A stretch of DNA of 34,385 bases from Clostridia bacterium. Lineage in GTDB: Bacteria; Bacillota; Clostridia; TANB77; UBA1234. The stretch lies in contig JAFUGH010000040.1 in NCBI GenBank assembly GCA_017469465.1, positions 1 to 34,385 of the forward strand, given 5' to 3'. Below the pieces are notes generated by a model. It was not told the origin of the DNA. It saw only the letters and a list, made by a program, of their open reading frames with translations, and ran no database searches. Shown in pieces: positions 19,039-26,782 of this stretch; the first letter of the stretch is position 1, and each line of letters opens with the position of its first letter. Made by a program: the position numbers and the translations under genes.

Positions 19039-19689
19039 TTATATAAAATGAATTCCATTTTCCATAAATTCATAATGTTCTCTTTCTTCTCTAAGTATTG
19101 TAATTGCACCATGACCAGGATATACAATGGTATTATCTGGATAGCTTAAAAGTTTTTGAATAGAAAATTGCATGTCTACATCTGAACCACCTGGTAAATC
19201 TGTTCTTCCATACATTCTTTTGAAAATAGTGTCTCCAGTAAATAATGCATCATCAATTAATATGCTAATACTCCCTTGTGTATGACCTGGTGTATGGATA
19301 ATTTTCGCTTTCAATCCCCCAAATTCTACTAAATCATCATCCTTAAGCGATATATCTGCTTCAATGTAATTAGGAGCAATTCCAACAGTGTCGCACATAT
19401 TAATATTTGAATCTATCAATCCTCTTCTATCTTTTTCATGAATAGCAACTTTGGCTGTTGGATAATAATTGCGTAGTGCTTTTAATCCAGCAATATGATC
19501 TGCATGACAATGTGTAAGAATCATGTATTTAAGATTGATATGCATATTTTCAATATAATTATATACTTTTCCAATTGCTCCTCCTGGATCTATTACAATT
19601 CCATCTTTTGTTTTTTCATCAGCAACGACATAAATATTGGTGTACATATCCATGTCACCAACTACATCTCGAAACATCTTTAGTAACAT
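19039..19689 (-). CDS. Metallo-beta-lactamase-fold hydrolase (glyoxalase II-like)
   Basis: This 216-residue MBL-superfamily enzyme has the zinc-binding motif THCHADH (HxHxDH) near residue 60, a second His in HTPGHTQGS, the bridging Asp in LFTGDTIF and a last His in VYPGHG. The length and motif spacing fit the hydroxyacylglutathione-hydrolase-like group often found beside rel in Clostridia. The true substrate is unknown, since Clostridia generally lack glutathione. The ATG has GAAGGG upstream. It lies after rel in the same direction, separated by a large hairpin that may reduce co-transcription. Confidence 0.9.
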   Translation of the reverse strand: MLLKMFRDVVGDMDMYTNIYVVADEKTKDGIVIDPGGAIGKVYNYIENMHINLKYMILTHCHADHIAGLKALRNYYPTAKVAIHEKDRRGLIDSNINMCDTVGIAPNYIEADISLKDDDLVEFGGLKAKIIHTPGHTQGSISILIDDALFTGDTIFKRMYGRTDLPGGSDVDMQFSIQKLLSYPDNTIVYPGHGAITILREEREHYEFMENGIHFI

Positions 19690-19714
19690 ATTTTCCCTTC
19701 TTTCGAATATGTCA

Positions 19715-19786
19715 ATGCCAAAGGGGACGGAGATTTTGGCATCAACTCCTTTTTTTTGATGCCAAAATCTCCGTCCCCTTTGGCAT
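19715..19786. repeat. REP-like perfect hairpin (GGGGACGGAG type)
   Basis: Arms 19715-19745 and 19756-19786 are exact reverse complements of 31 bases around a 10-base loop. Each arm contains its own smaller dyad (TGCCAAA...TTTTGGCA) around GGGGACGGAG. The shared core with 30547-30610 marks a repeat family. It also sits where a terminator between rel and the MBL gene would be. Confidence 0.8.
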
Positions 19787-19798
19787 CATTTCCGAACC

Positions 19799-21970
19799 TT
19801 ATTTTTGTCGATGTACATCATAAACCGAATCTACTTTTCTTATTGCCTTTAACAGTTTATTCAATTTTTCTGTATCTGCTACTTCAACACTTAAATTTAT
19901 TATTGCCACTCTATTATTATTTACACTTCTAGCCGTTAGGGATTGCATTGTAATTTTTAGCTCACTTGCTACAGATGTAATATCTGCTAATAATCCATTT
20001 CTATCATTAGCATATATCTCAAGCTCTGCAGTATACGAAGCAGAAGATTCTTTGACCCATTCAACATCAATTAGTCTTTGTTCCTCTGTTAATAAGTTTT
20101 TACAATTGATACAATCGGCTCTATGTACTGAAACACCTCTACCTCTTGTAATATATCCAATTATTTCATCACCAGGAAGTGGATTGCAACATCTTGAAAG
20201 TTTAACTAAACAATTATCAATTCCTTTCACTATAATACCTGTCTTAGATGTTTTTGGTTTAGGTGCAATTTTTGCTTCACGAAGTTCTTCTAATTTTTTT
20301 TCAATTTCTTCTTCTCTATTTTCTTTCTTATATTCTTCAAGAAGTCTTGTAATAATTTTTTGTGGTGAAATAGCACCAAATCCAATTGCAGCATAACAAT
20401 CTTCTAATGTATTATATTTATACCTATTTAAAGTTTTTTCAACCCATTCCGTTTTAAATAAATCAGCAAATGACATGCCTATTCTTTTTAGTTCTTTTTC
20501 AATTGCTTCTTTTCCTTTAATTGTATTTTCTTCTTTTTGGGCCTTCTTAAACCAGTTTTGAATCTTGTTTCTAGCTTGTACAGTTTTGACAATTTTTAAC
20601 CAGTCTCTACTTGGACCCTTTGAGTTGTCTGAAGTTACTATTTCCACAATATCTCCATTAGAAAGCTTTGTTGTAATTGGAACTATCTTGCTATTTACTT
20701 TTGCACCAACCATTTTATGTCCGACTTGCTCGTGTATTTTATATGCTAAATCGATTGGTGTACTTCCAGCAGGAAGTGACTTGATATCCCCCTTTGGAGT
20801 AAATACAAATACTTCATCCTCAAATAAATCACCTTTTAATTTATTCAAGAATTCATGCTCATCATTTGTATCTTTTTGCCACTCTATAGTCTCACGAAGC
20901 CAAGATAACTTTTCGTCAGAAGCTGTAACACTTCTGCCTTCTTTATATGCCCAGTGAGCAGCGATACCATACTCAGCAACTCTATGCATGTCCCAAGTTC
21001 TAATTTGTACCTCAAAAGGTGTACCACCATTACCAATTAAAGTGGTGTGCAATGATTGATACATGTTTGGCTTTGGCATAGCAATATAATCTTTGAATCT
21101 ACCTGGCATTGGCTTATATAGTTCATGTACTAGTCCGAGAGCAGCATAGCAATCTTTAATTGAATTAACAATGATTCTCATTGCAAACAAATCATAGATT
21201 TGATCTAACGTTTTATTACCATTTTGCATTTTTCTATAAATGCTATAAAAGTGCTTTGGCCTACCATAGACTTCAGCTTCTATTTTCATTTCTTTTAATT
21301 TTTTCCTGATGTCAACAATAATTTCTTCTATAAATTTTTTTCGAGCTTCTCTTTTTGTATTTATACCTGTAACTAATTCATTATATGCTTCAGGTTCCAA
21401 ATATAAAAAGCTTAAATCCTCTAATTCCCATTTAATCGAATAAATACCAAGTCTATTAGCAAGAGGTGCATATAATTGCAATGTTTCTTTTGCAATAGCA
21501 ATTTTTCTATCATCACTTAAATGCTTTAATGTTCTCATGTTATGAAGTCTATCCGCAAGTTTTATCATCAACACACGAATATCCTTTGCCATTGCCATAA
21601 AAAACTTTCTATAATTTTCAACTTGTTCTTCTTCTTTATCAAAATAGGAAATGATTTTTCCAAGTTTTGTAACGCCATCTACAAGCATTGCAATATCGTC
21701 ACCAAATTCATTTTTAATATCTTCTACAGTTGCCGAAGTGTCCTCAACAACATCATGTAATAGTGCTGCACATATTGCATAATCGTCAAGTTGAATTGAA
21801 GCGACAATAAACGCTACTTCAATCGGATGAATAATGTATGGTTCCCCTGATTTTCTAAGTTGTCCTTCATGAGCAGCATTTGCATAGTTATATGCTCTCA
21901 TAATCAACTTTGAATCAGACCTTCTATTATATTTTTTTGCTTCTGAAATTACGTCATTTATTGTTGCCAT
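19799..21970 (-). CDS. rel: Bifunctional (p)ppGpp synthetase/hydrolase Rel
   Basis: Rel makes and degrades the stringent-response alarmone. The 723-residue protein has an N-terminal HD hydrolase domain (ALLHDVVEDT intact, so hydrolase is probably active), a synthetase domain (YGRPKHFYSIYRKM; GRFKDYIAMPKPNMYQSLHT, with the RxKD loop typical of bifunctional enzymes), a TGS domain (VFVFTPKGDIKSLPAGSTPIDLAY split across 385-410), a zinc-finger region (CCNPLPGDEIIGY) and a C-terminal ACT domain. GGAGGTGAT precedes the ATG. It follows recJ in the same direction, the common Clostridia order. Confidence 0.96.
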   Translation of the reverse strand: MATINDVISEAKKYNRRSDSKLIMRAYNYANAAHEGQLRKSGEPYIIHPIEVAFIVASIQLDDYAICAALLHDVVEDTSATVEDIKNEFGDDIAMLVDGVTKLGKIISYFDKEEEQVENYRKFFMAMAKDIRVLMIKLADRLHNMRTLKHLSDDRKIAIAKETLQLYAPLANRLGIYSIKWELEDLSFLYLEPEAYNELVTGINTKREARKKFIEEIIVDIRKKLKEMKIEAEVYGRPKHFYSIYRKMQNGNKTLDQIYDLFAMRIIVNSIKDCYAALGLVHELYKPMPGRFKDYIAMPKPNMYQSLHTTLIGNGGTPFEVQIRTWDMHRVAEYGIAAHWAYKEGRSVTASDEKLSWLRETIEWQKDTNDEHEFLNKLKGDLFEDEVFVFTPKGDIKSLPAGSTPIDLAYKIHEQVGHKMVGAKVNSKIVPITTKLSNGDIVEIVTSDNSKGPSRDWLKIVKTVQARNKIQNWFKKAQKEENTIKGKEAIEKELKRIGMSFADLFKTEWVEKTLNRYKYNTLEDCYAAIGFGAISPQKIITRLLEEYKKENREEEIEKKLEELREAKIAPKPKTSKTGIIVKGIDNCLVKLSRCCNPLPGDEIIGYITRGRGVSVHRADCINCKNLLTEEQRLIDVEWVKESSASYTAELEIYANDRNGLLADITSVASELKITMQSLTARSVNNNRVAIINLSVEVADTEKLNKLLKAIRKVDSVYDVHRQK

Positions 21971-21989
21971 TGAATCACCTCCAATTTGT

Positions 21990-22021
21990 ACTCACAATGG
22001 AGCACACAGTGCTCCTCTACG
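21990..22021. repeat. 24-bp palindromic element (GGAGCAC type)
   Basis: Read on the minus strand: CGTAGA, the dyad GGAGCAC-TGT-GTGCTCC (21999-22015), then AT. It fills most of the 58-base gap between recJ and rel, between the recJ stop and the rel ribosome site. Confidence 0.75.
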
Positions 22022-22028
22022 TACTGGC

Positions 22029-23714
22029 TTACAAACTTTTCTTTATATCTTTTATGTTTAATTGAATATTTTGCATATTATTAAATTTATTTACTTCTAG
22101 CATATATGCTACATCTATTCTATCACCAATATGTATTACTCTATCTCCCAAATTAAAGCCTATTGCATTTAACAAAATATTGTCTCCTTTTAATGTCAAT
22201 TTTAGATGTCTATCATTGGAAAGAAGTCTTACACTATCCACCTTTAAATTTTTTGAAACAAATATCGGTGGATGATTAGCCTCACCATATGGTTCTAATA
22301 AATTCATTGAATCGAATATTTCAAAATTAATCTCTTTTGGATTGATAAGAGCATCTATTTTTAATTTTGGTACTGCTTCTTTATCTATATTTTTAGAAGT
22401 AACTTCTTTTATTTTTTGCTTGAATTTTTCAATATTATCTGCGTCTAAAGATAACCCTATTGCCATTTCATGACCACCAAATTTATCTAAATATTCAGAA
22501 CATTCTGTAAGTGCACTATGTAAATCAAATCCATCAATACTCCTACCAGAACCTTTTCCTATTCCATCTTCAATTGAAATTAAAATTGATGGCTTATAGT
22601 ACGTTTCCGTTATTTTGGAAGAAACAATACCAATAACACCGTGATGCCAATTTTCACTTGCTAATACTATAATATCATCATTGTAAAGTTTATCCTTTTC
22701 AATGATTTCCATTGCATCATTTATAATTCTTTTTTCAACTTCTTGTCTTTCTTTATTAAAATTATTTAACTCTATAGCTATTTTTTTTGCCTCCTCTATA
22801 GATGTTGTTAATAATAATTTTAAAGCGATTTCCGCTTTACCAAGCCTTCCACAAGCGTTAATTCTAGGAGCAAGTCCAAAAGAAATTGCTGTTGAATCAA
22901 TGCTTTCATTATATCCTGCAATTTCAATTAAAGACTTTAAACCGATATTTTTTGTTTGTTTCACCAACATCAAGCCAAAATGAACAATTAATCGATTTTC
23001 ATCAACTAGTGGTACAATGTCTGCTACAGTTCCTAAACAAACAATATCTAAATATTTTAAATAACTCTTTCTATCTAATCCAAGCTTTAATGAAATCGCG
23101 TGAATCAATTTAAAAGTTACACCAACTCCAGCAAGTGAATTAAATGGATAAGTAGAATCAGGTCTTTTAGCATCAATTACTGCGATTGCTTGTGGTAATT
23201 TTTCGGGACACTCATGGTGATCTGTTACAATTACATCTAATCCATGTTCTTTAGCATATTCCACTTCGTTATATCCAGAAATTCCACAATCTACAGTTAT
23301 TAAAAGCTTTGTGCCATTCTGAACAATTTTATCTATAGCATTATTATTTAATCCATACCCTTCACTTAAACGATTTGGCAAATAGAAATCGTTTTCAATT
23401 CCAAGTTCTATTAAAAATTTAGAAAGTATAGCTGTACTAGTAATTCCATCAACATCATAGTCACCATATATTGTGACCTTTTCATTATCTTCTTTACATT
23501 TCAGAATTCGATTAACAGCTATATCCATATCATTAAATAAAAATGGATCATATAATTTGTCTATATTGGGATGTAAAAAATCATTTATTTGTGCATCTTT
23601 TTCAATTCCACGATTCAAAATTACTTTTGCAATTGTTTCTGAAATGCTATAATGAAAAGCTATCTCTTTAACAAGTTCTTCATTAACTTGAGCAAATTCC
23701 CACTTTTTATTCAT
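22029..23714 (-). CDS. recJ: Single-stranded-DNA exonuclease RecJ
   Basis: RecJ degrades single-stranded DNA 5' to 3' in recombination and mismatch repair. The 561-residue protein shows the DHH phosphoesterase motifs: IYGDYDVDGITSTA (motif I), LITVDCGIS (motif II), IVTDHHECPE (DHH, motif III) and VCLGTVADIVPL (motif IV). The DHHA1 domain follows with GRLGKAEIAL and GGHEMAIGLSL. A C-terminal OB-like part is present and short, in the range of compact Firmicutes RecJ. The ATG has AAGGAA upstream. It is intact and heads the recJ-rel unit. Confidence 0.95.
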   Translation of the reverse strand: MNKKWEFAQVNEELVKEIAFHYSISETIAKVILNRGIEKDAQINDFLHPNIDKLYDPFLFNDMDIAVNRILKCKEDNEKVTIYGDYDVDGITSTAILSKFLIELGIENDFYLPNRLSEGYGLNNNAIDKIVQNGTKLLITVDCGISGYNEVEYAKEHGLDVIVTDHHECPEKLPQAIAVIDAKRPDSTYPFNSLAGVGVTFKLIHAISLKLGLDRKSYLKYLDIVCLGTVADIVPLVDENRLIVHFGLMLVKQTKNIGLKSLIEIAGYNESIDSTAISFGLAPRINACGRLGKAEIALKLLLTTSIEEAKKIAIELNNFNKERQEVEKRIINDAMEIIEKDKLYNDDIIVLASENWHHGVIGIVSSKITETYYKPSILISIEDGIGKGSGRSIDGFDLHSALTECSEYLDKFGGHEMAIGLSLDADNIEKFKQKIKEVTSKNIDKEAVPKLKIDALINPKEINFEIFDSMNLLEPYGEANHPPIFVSKNLKVDSVRLLSNDRHLKLTLKGDNILLNAIGFNLGDRVIHIGDRIDVAYMLEVNKFNNMQNIQLNIKDIKKSL

Positions 23715-23768
23715 TTTAGTTCCTTCCTAAGTCAAACCCATATTCGACTTGTATCAACATTTGCTTTA

Positions 23769-23797
23769 ATTTTATATCAAGCGCATACATTTTTCAA
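23769..23797 (-). promoter_or_regulatory. Promoter of recJ
   Basis: TTGAAA (23797-23792), a 17-bp spacer and TAAAAT (23774-23769) read on the minus strand, about 50 bases before the recJ ATG. Confidence 0.7.
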
Positions 23798-23840
23798 GAC
23801 TGAAGTTTTAATTTGTCACCTCTTCCTTCCGCACAATGGA

Positions 23841-24046
23841 GACGTCCGGGGCCACTGAAAAAGTCATGATTTTGAATTCCTGCAATTTCGTAGCGAAGCA
23901 TACATGATACTGTTAGAGCTTTGCTCGCTACAGTATCAGTATACAGCGGACATCGTGCTCCATAATAATTAGTAATATTGATTTTTTGTTTTATGGCGAA
24001 CACTGTTCGCCACTACGATTGTGACTTTTTCAGTGGTCCCAGACAT
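23841..24046. repeat. MITE-like element B, copy 2, with inner insertion
   Basis: The termini GACGTCCGGGGCCACTGAAA and, inverted at the right, GATGTCTGGGACCACTGAAA match at most positions, giving terminal inverted repeats of about 26 bp. Compared with 7300-7454 this copy has about 55 extra bases after TTTCGTAG. They hold another dyad (ATGATACTGT and ACAGTATCAG). The GGCGAAC dyad is at 23995-24011, and a degraded GTGCTCC half-site precedes it. Together with the recJ promoter and a terminator it accounts for the 384-base gap 23715-24098. Small open frames across it are not genes. Confidence 0.8.
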
Positions 24047-24056
24047 CTATCATGCG

Positions 24057-24096
24057 AAAAAAGCAAGGAATCTCATGTGAAATTCCTTGCTTTTTT
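24057..24096 (-). terminator. Strong intrinsic terminator
   Basis: Perfect 15-bp arms AAAAAAGCAAGGAAT (24057-24071) and ATTCCTTGCTTTTTT (24082-24096) enclose a 10-base loop. T-tracts on both strands make it potentially bidirectional. It follows the stop of the zinc-ribbon gene at 24099. Confidence 0.9.
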
Positions 24097-24098
24097 TG

Positions 24099-24695
24099 TT
24101 ATAACCGTTCTCTCAGCATATTTAAATTAGAAATGAACTCATTTCTTGTCAGTAACGTTTCTTGTGGATTATCTTTGCCTATGGAATGAATCAGTACCTT
24201 TCCTTTGGTCTTAAACAAAGCCATTCGTAACAAATGAGAATAAGTAAATAAATTACCATAAGCTACTTCTAACACTCTTTTATAAAAATCGCCTTTTCTT
24301 TCCATTTTTCTTCCAAAATAATAAAGTGCCTGATTTTCTCTCCAATCAGGAAGTACATACTTAACATTCACAGCATTCACTCCAAAGAGAGGAGCAAATT
24401 CATTTTTAATTACCTCTAAATCGCCATTCCAGCAAAGAGACCTCAAAAAAGCCTCCATACTGGCAAAACTAATATTTCCAATATTAAAAGAATGTGGAAA
24501 CAAATTGCTAAGTAAACTGCTTTCTGGATTTCGATATGAAATGTCTACGATATTTGGATTTCGAAAGACCTTATAATTATAATCATATTCAAACGTTTCA
24601 TGACAAGCAGTGCACCGTGGATGAGGAGCATACTCTAACTTTCCACCACAAAGCGGACAAACATCAAGTGACCTCGGAATTAATAACGTTGTCAC
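24099..24695 (-). CDS. Zinc ribbon plus NADAR-like (YbiA/DUF1768-like) protein
   Basis: The 198-residue protein starts at GTG, chosen because AAGGAGG lies 7 bases upstream. Residues 13-35 are a CxxC...CxxC zinc ribbon (CPLCGGKLEYAPHPRCTAC). From about residue 60 the sequence resembles the NADAR fold: LLSNLFPHSFNIGNISFASM followed by EAFLRSL, where the Ser/Glu pair matches the S-x-E of the family, then WRENQALYYFG and the tail FKTKGKVLIHSIGKDNPQET. NADAR proteins cleave N-glycosidic bonds of riboflavin-pathway intermediates or of ADP-ribosylated guanine in DNA. Which applies here is not visible, and the family call is from memory. It has its own promoter and terminator. Confidence 0.55.
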   Translation of the reverse strand: MTTLLIPRSLDVCPLCGGKLEYAPHPRCTACHETFEYDYNYKVFRNPNIVDISYRNPESSLLSNLFPHSFNIGNISFASMEAFLRSLCWNGDLEVIKNEFAPLFGVNAVNVKYVLPDWRENQALYYFGRKMERKGDFYKRVLEVAYGNLFTYSHLLRMALFKTKGKVLIHSIGKDNPQETLLTRNEFISNLNMLRERL

Positions 24696-24747
24696 GATAA
24701 AACCTCCTTAATTGTTTAGGTCAATGTGTTATAAAAATTACGAGGAT

Positions 24748-24776
24748 AATGTATCATAATTTATGTAATATGTCAA
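24748..24776 (-). promoter_or_regulatory. Promoter of the zinc-ribbon/NADAR-like gene
   Basis: A perfect TTGACA (24776-24771), a 17-bp spacer and TACATT (24753-24748) read on the minus strand. The -35 box overlaps the last codons and stop of the methyltransferase gene. Confidence 0.65.
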
Positions 24777-25633
24777 ATTTGTAATTTGGTGCCCATTCTT
24801 TTCCGCGTCAAACGTGCATATGCAATTATGCTTGCGGCCACACCCGCATTTAGGCTTTCTGTTCTACCTATCATTGGTATTTTTATTTTAATATCTGCTA
24901 CGTCTTTAATTTCTTGACTTACCCCATTTGATTCATTGCCAATAACTATTACTAATTTTTCGTCAAAATTCAACTCATAATGATATTTTTTTGCAGACAA
25001 ATCTGTAATAATAATTTTATAACCTTCGTTTTTTAGTTCTATCAATTTTTCTTTTAAATTCAAGTTTTCTATAATGTTTACTCTATAAATTGCCCCCATT
25101 GTGCTTCTGATTACTTTAGGATTATATAAATCTACTGTTCCTTTAGATAACAATAGAGTATTAATTCCAGCACAGTCTAGCGTTCTAATAATGGTTCCTA
25201 AGTTTCCAGGGTCTTGTATGTTGTCTAATGCAAATATGATATTGTCTGGCGCACACTGTGCGCCACTACAAATGTCATGCTCTATTTGCTTTGATGTGTA
25301 CTGTGCGCCGCTATGTTTATCATTATCAGGCATGTTGATGATTGCCATAATGCCTTGAGGCGTTTTTGTGTCTGATATATATTCAAAAACATTTTTACTA
25401 ACGTACTCAATTTTGTCAATGAGAATAGACATTTTTGCAAGTCCATCCCCGTTAGCATCATTGACATATATTTCTTCACAAATAATGATTCTATCAATTG
25501 ACATATTTTCATTAATTGCTTCTTCTACTAGCTTTATCCCCTCTACAAAGTATTTTTTGTATTCATCCCTATATTTTTTTTGATGAAGTGATTTAATATA
25601 TTTAATTAGTTCATTACTTTTACTAGTAATCAT
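24773..25633 (-). CDS. TrmH/SpoU-family RNA 2'-O-methyltransferase
   Basis: These knotted-fold enzymes transfer methyl from SAM to ribose in rRNA or tRNA. The 286-residue protein has an N-terminal substrate-binding domain (about 1-100), then the SPOUT catalytic domain with motif 1 (NIQDPGNLGTIIRT), motif 2 (VIVIGNESNGVSQE) and motif 3 (IPMIGRTESLNAGVAAS). Between the domains, at about residues 106-129, lies an in-frame segment (HSGAQYTS...CSGAQCAPD) encoded by the window's palindromic element. It falls in the linker, so activity may survive. The exact RNA target is unknown. The ATG has GGAGG upstream. A terminator hairpin separates it from the foldase gene. Confidence 0.92.
   Translation of the reverse strand: MITSKSNELIKYIKSLHQKKYRDEYKKYFVEGIKLVEEAINENMSIDRIIICEEIYVNDANGDGLAKMSILIDKIEYVSKNVFEYISDTKTPQGIMAIINMPDNDKHSGAQYTSKQIEHDICSGAQCAPDNIIFALDNIQDPGNLGTIIRTLDCAGINTLLLSKGTVDLYNPKVIRSTMGAIYRVNIIENLNLKEKLIELKNEGYKIIITDLSAKKYHYELNFDEKLVIVIGNESNGVSQEIKDVADIKIKIPMIGRTESLNAGVAASIIAYARLTRKRMGTKLQI
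25246..25315. repeat. Palindromic element pair inside a coding sequence
   Basis: A complete dyad GGCGCAC-ACT-GTGCGCC lies at 25248-25264, and a half-dyad TGTACTGTGCGCC near 25297-25309. On the minus strand both carry the AGYGG-type flank (TGTAGTGG and ATAGCGG), and they are separated by about 32 bases. The insertion keeps the methyltransferase frame and encodes two SGAQ motifs. Confidence 0.8.
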
Positions 25634-25650
25634 ATATTTTCCTCCATTTC

Positions 25651-25685
25651 AAAAAGTTGCACAGTGGTAAAGTCTCCACTGTGCA
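25651..25685 (-). terminator. Terminator after the foldase gene
   Basis: Exact arms TGCACAGTGG (25658-25667) and CCACTGTGCA (25676-25685) enclose an 8-base loop, followed on the minus strand by ACTTTTTG. It lies between the foldase stop and the methyltransferase ribosome site. Confidence 0.8.
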
Positions 25686-25694
25686 GTTTTTCAA

Positions 25695-26774
25695 TTATTT
25701 TATTCTTATTCTCGATAGAACTGAGTTATTTACTTCCATATCTTTTACAACAGAATATACTAACTCACTTGCATAGTTAGAAATTAAAAGATCTTCAACC
25801 TCTTCTTTTGATTCTCCAACAATTCCCTCTTCAACATTTTCTATTTTTACAATTGAAAAAGCATTGCCAGTATCAATAACTTCTGTCATTTCACCTGATG
25901 GTGTCTTTTTAGCTGCATTACTCAATTCAGCACTTCCTAATTTTTGTTCTAGTAAGAAACCAGCTGAATGTTCTTCCAAACTCTTAGCTAATTGAATTCC
26001 ATTTCCTACAAAAATAAGTCTTGTATCTCCACTTTCTGCAGCTTCTTCAAATGGAGTTCCGTTCTTAATGTTTTCAACAATTGCGTTCATATAGTCTTGC
26101 TTTTCAGCCATATCTCCTGAAATCATTTCGCCTGATTCTGTCTCTGAATCAGTTGTATAGTTTACTTGAATCATTCTATATGTATAAGATTTCAACTCAT
26201 CTCCTGAGAATTGACCAACATATTCCGTATAAACAGCTTCTGGCAACTCAATATACTCTTTTGGAGTATTATTAATTAATGTTACCAAAGCTTGTTGTTT
26301 TGCAATATCAATATAATCTTCTTTACTTACACCAAATGTTTCAATGTTAGCTTTATTTGTTTCATACTCATTTTCTATTTCTGTTATTTTTTCTTCAGGA
26401 AGAACGATGTTTTTTTGCTCTGCAAGAATTCCATACACTTTCATTTGATAGAAAGAGTTTAATGTATCCGAAACAAATAAATTATCCAAAGATGTTCCGT
26501 TTGCTATTTGCTCTGCATATTGCTCTTCATCAACACTTGTGTCACCATTGTTTTTGTACAATGTATACTTAATAAATTTAATGAATTCTTCCTTAGAATA
26601 TACTGTGCCATTTATTCTCATAATATCATCTGACGTAAGATTAGCACTTGAATTATCTCCTGAAATACTTGGAGTTTTTGAATTATTTTTAATTTCTAGC
26701 CCCATCACTACGCAAATTAATATAATAATGACTGCTGCTATTACCCCTATCATTGTTAATGTTTTCTTATCCAT
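25695..26774 (-). CDS. Membrane-anchored SurA/PrsA-like foldase
   Basis: This is an extracytoplasmic chaperone or peptidyl-prolyl isomerase of the SurA/PrsA type. The 359-residue protein has an N-terminal membrane helix (about residues 6-28) without a convincing lipobox, a SurA_N-like helical region (about 45-170; EQYAEQIANG, FYQMKVYGILAEQ), and a parvulin-like segment (about 185-315) with divergent catalytic positions. I start at 26774 because AAAGGATG is correctly spaced for it; an ATG at 26786 overlaps the mfd stop (ATGA). It is coupled to mfd, a common Clostridia neighbour pair. It probably folds exported proteins; isomerase activity is uncertain. Confidence 0.75.
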   Translation of the reverse strand: MDKKTLTMIGVIAAVIIILICVVMGLEIKNNSKTPSISGDNSSANLTSDDIMRINGTVYSKEEFIKFIKYTLYKNNGDTSVDEEQYAEQIANGTSLDNLFVSDTLNSFYQMKVYGILAEQKNIVLPEEKITEIENEYETNKANIETFGVSKEDYIDIAKQQALVTLINNTPKEYIELPEAVYTEYVGQFSGDELKSYTYRMIQVNYTTDSETESGEMISGDMAEKQDYMNAIVENIKNGTPFEEAAESGDTRLIFVGNGIQLAKSLEEHSAGFLLEQKLGSAELSNAAKKTPSGEMTEVIDTGNAFSIVKIENVEEGIVGESKEEVEDLLISNYASELVYSVVKDMEVNNSVLSRIRIK

Positions 26775-26782
26775 AAATATAA

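Noticed and set aside
23794..24003. 69-codon minus-strand frame upstream of recJ
   Set aside because: It runs through MITE-like element B and the recJ promoter region; its sequence is the translated repeat.
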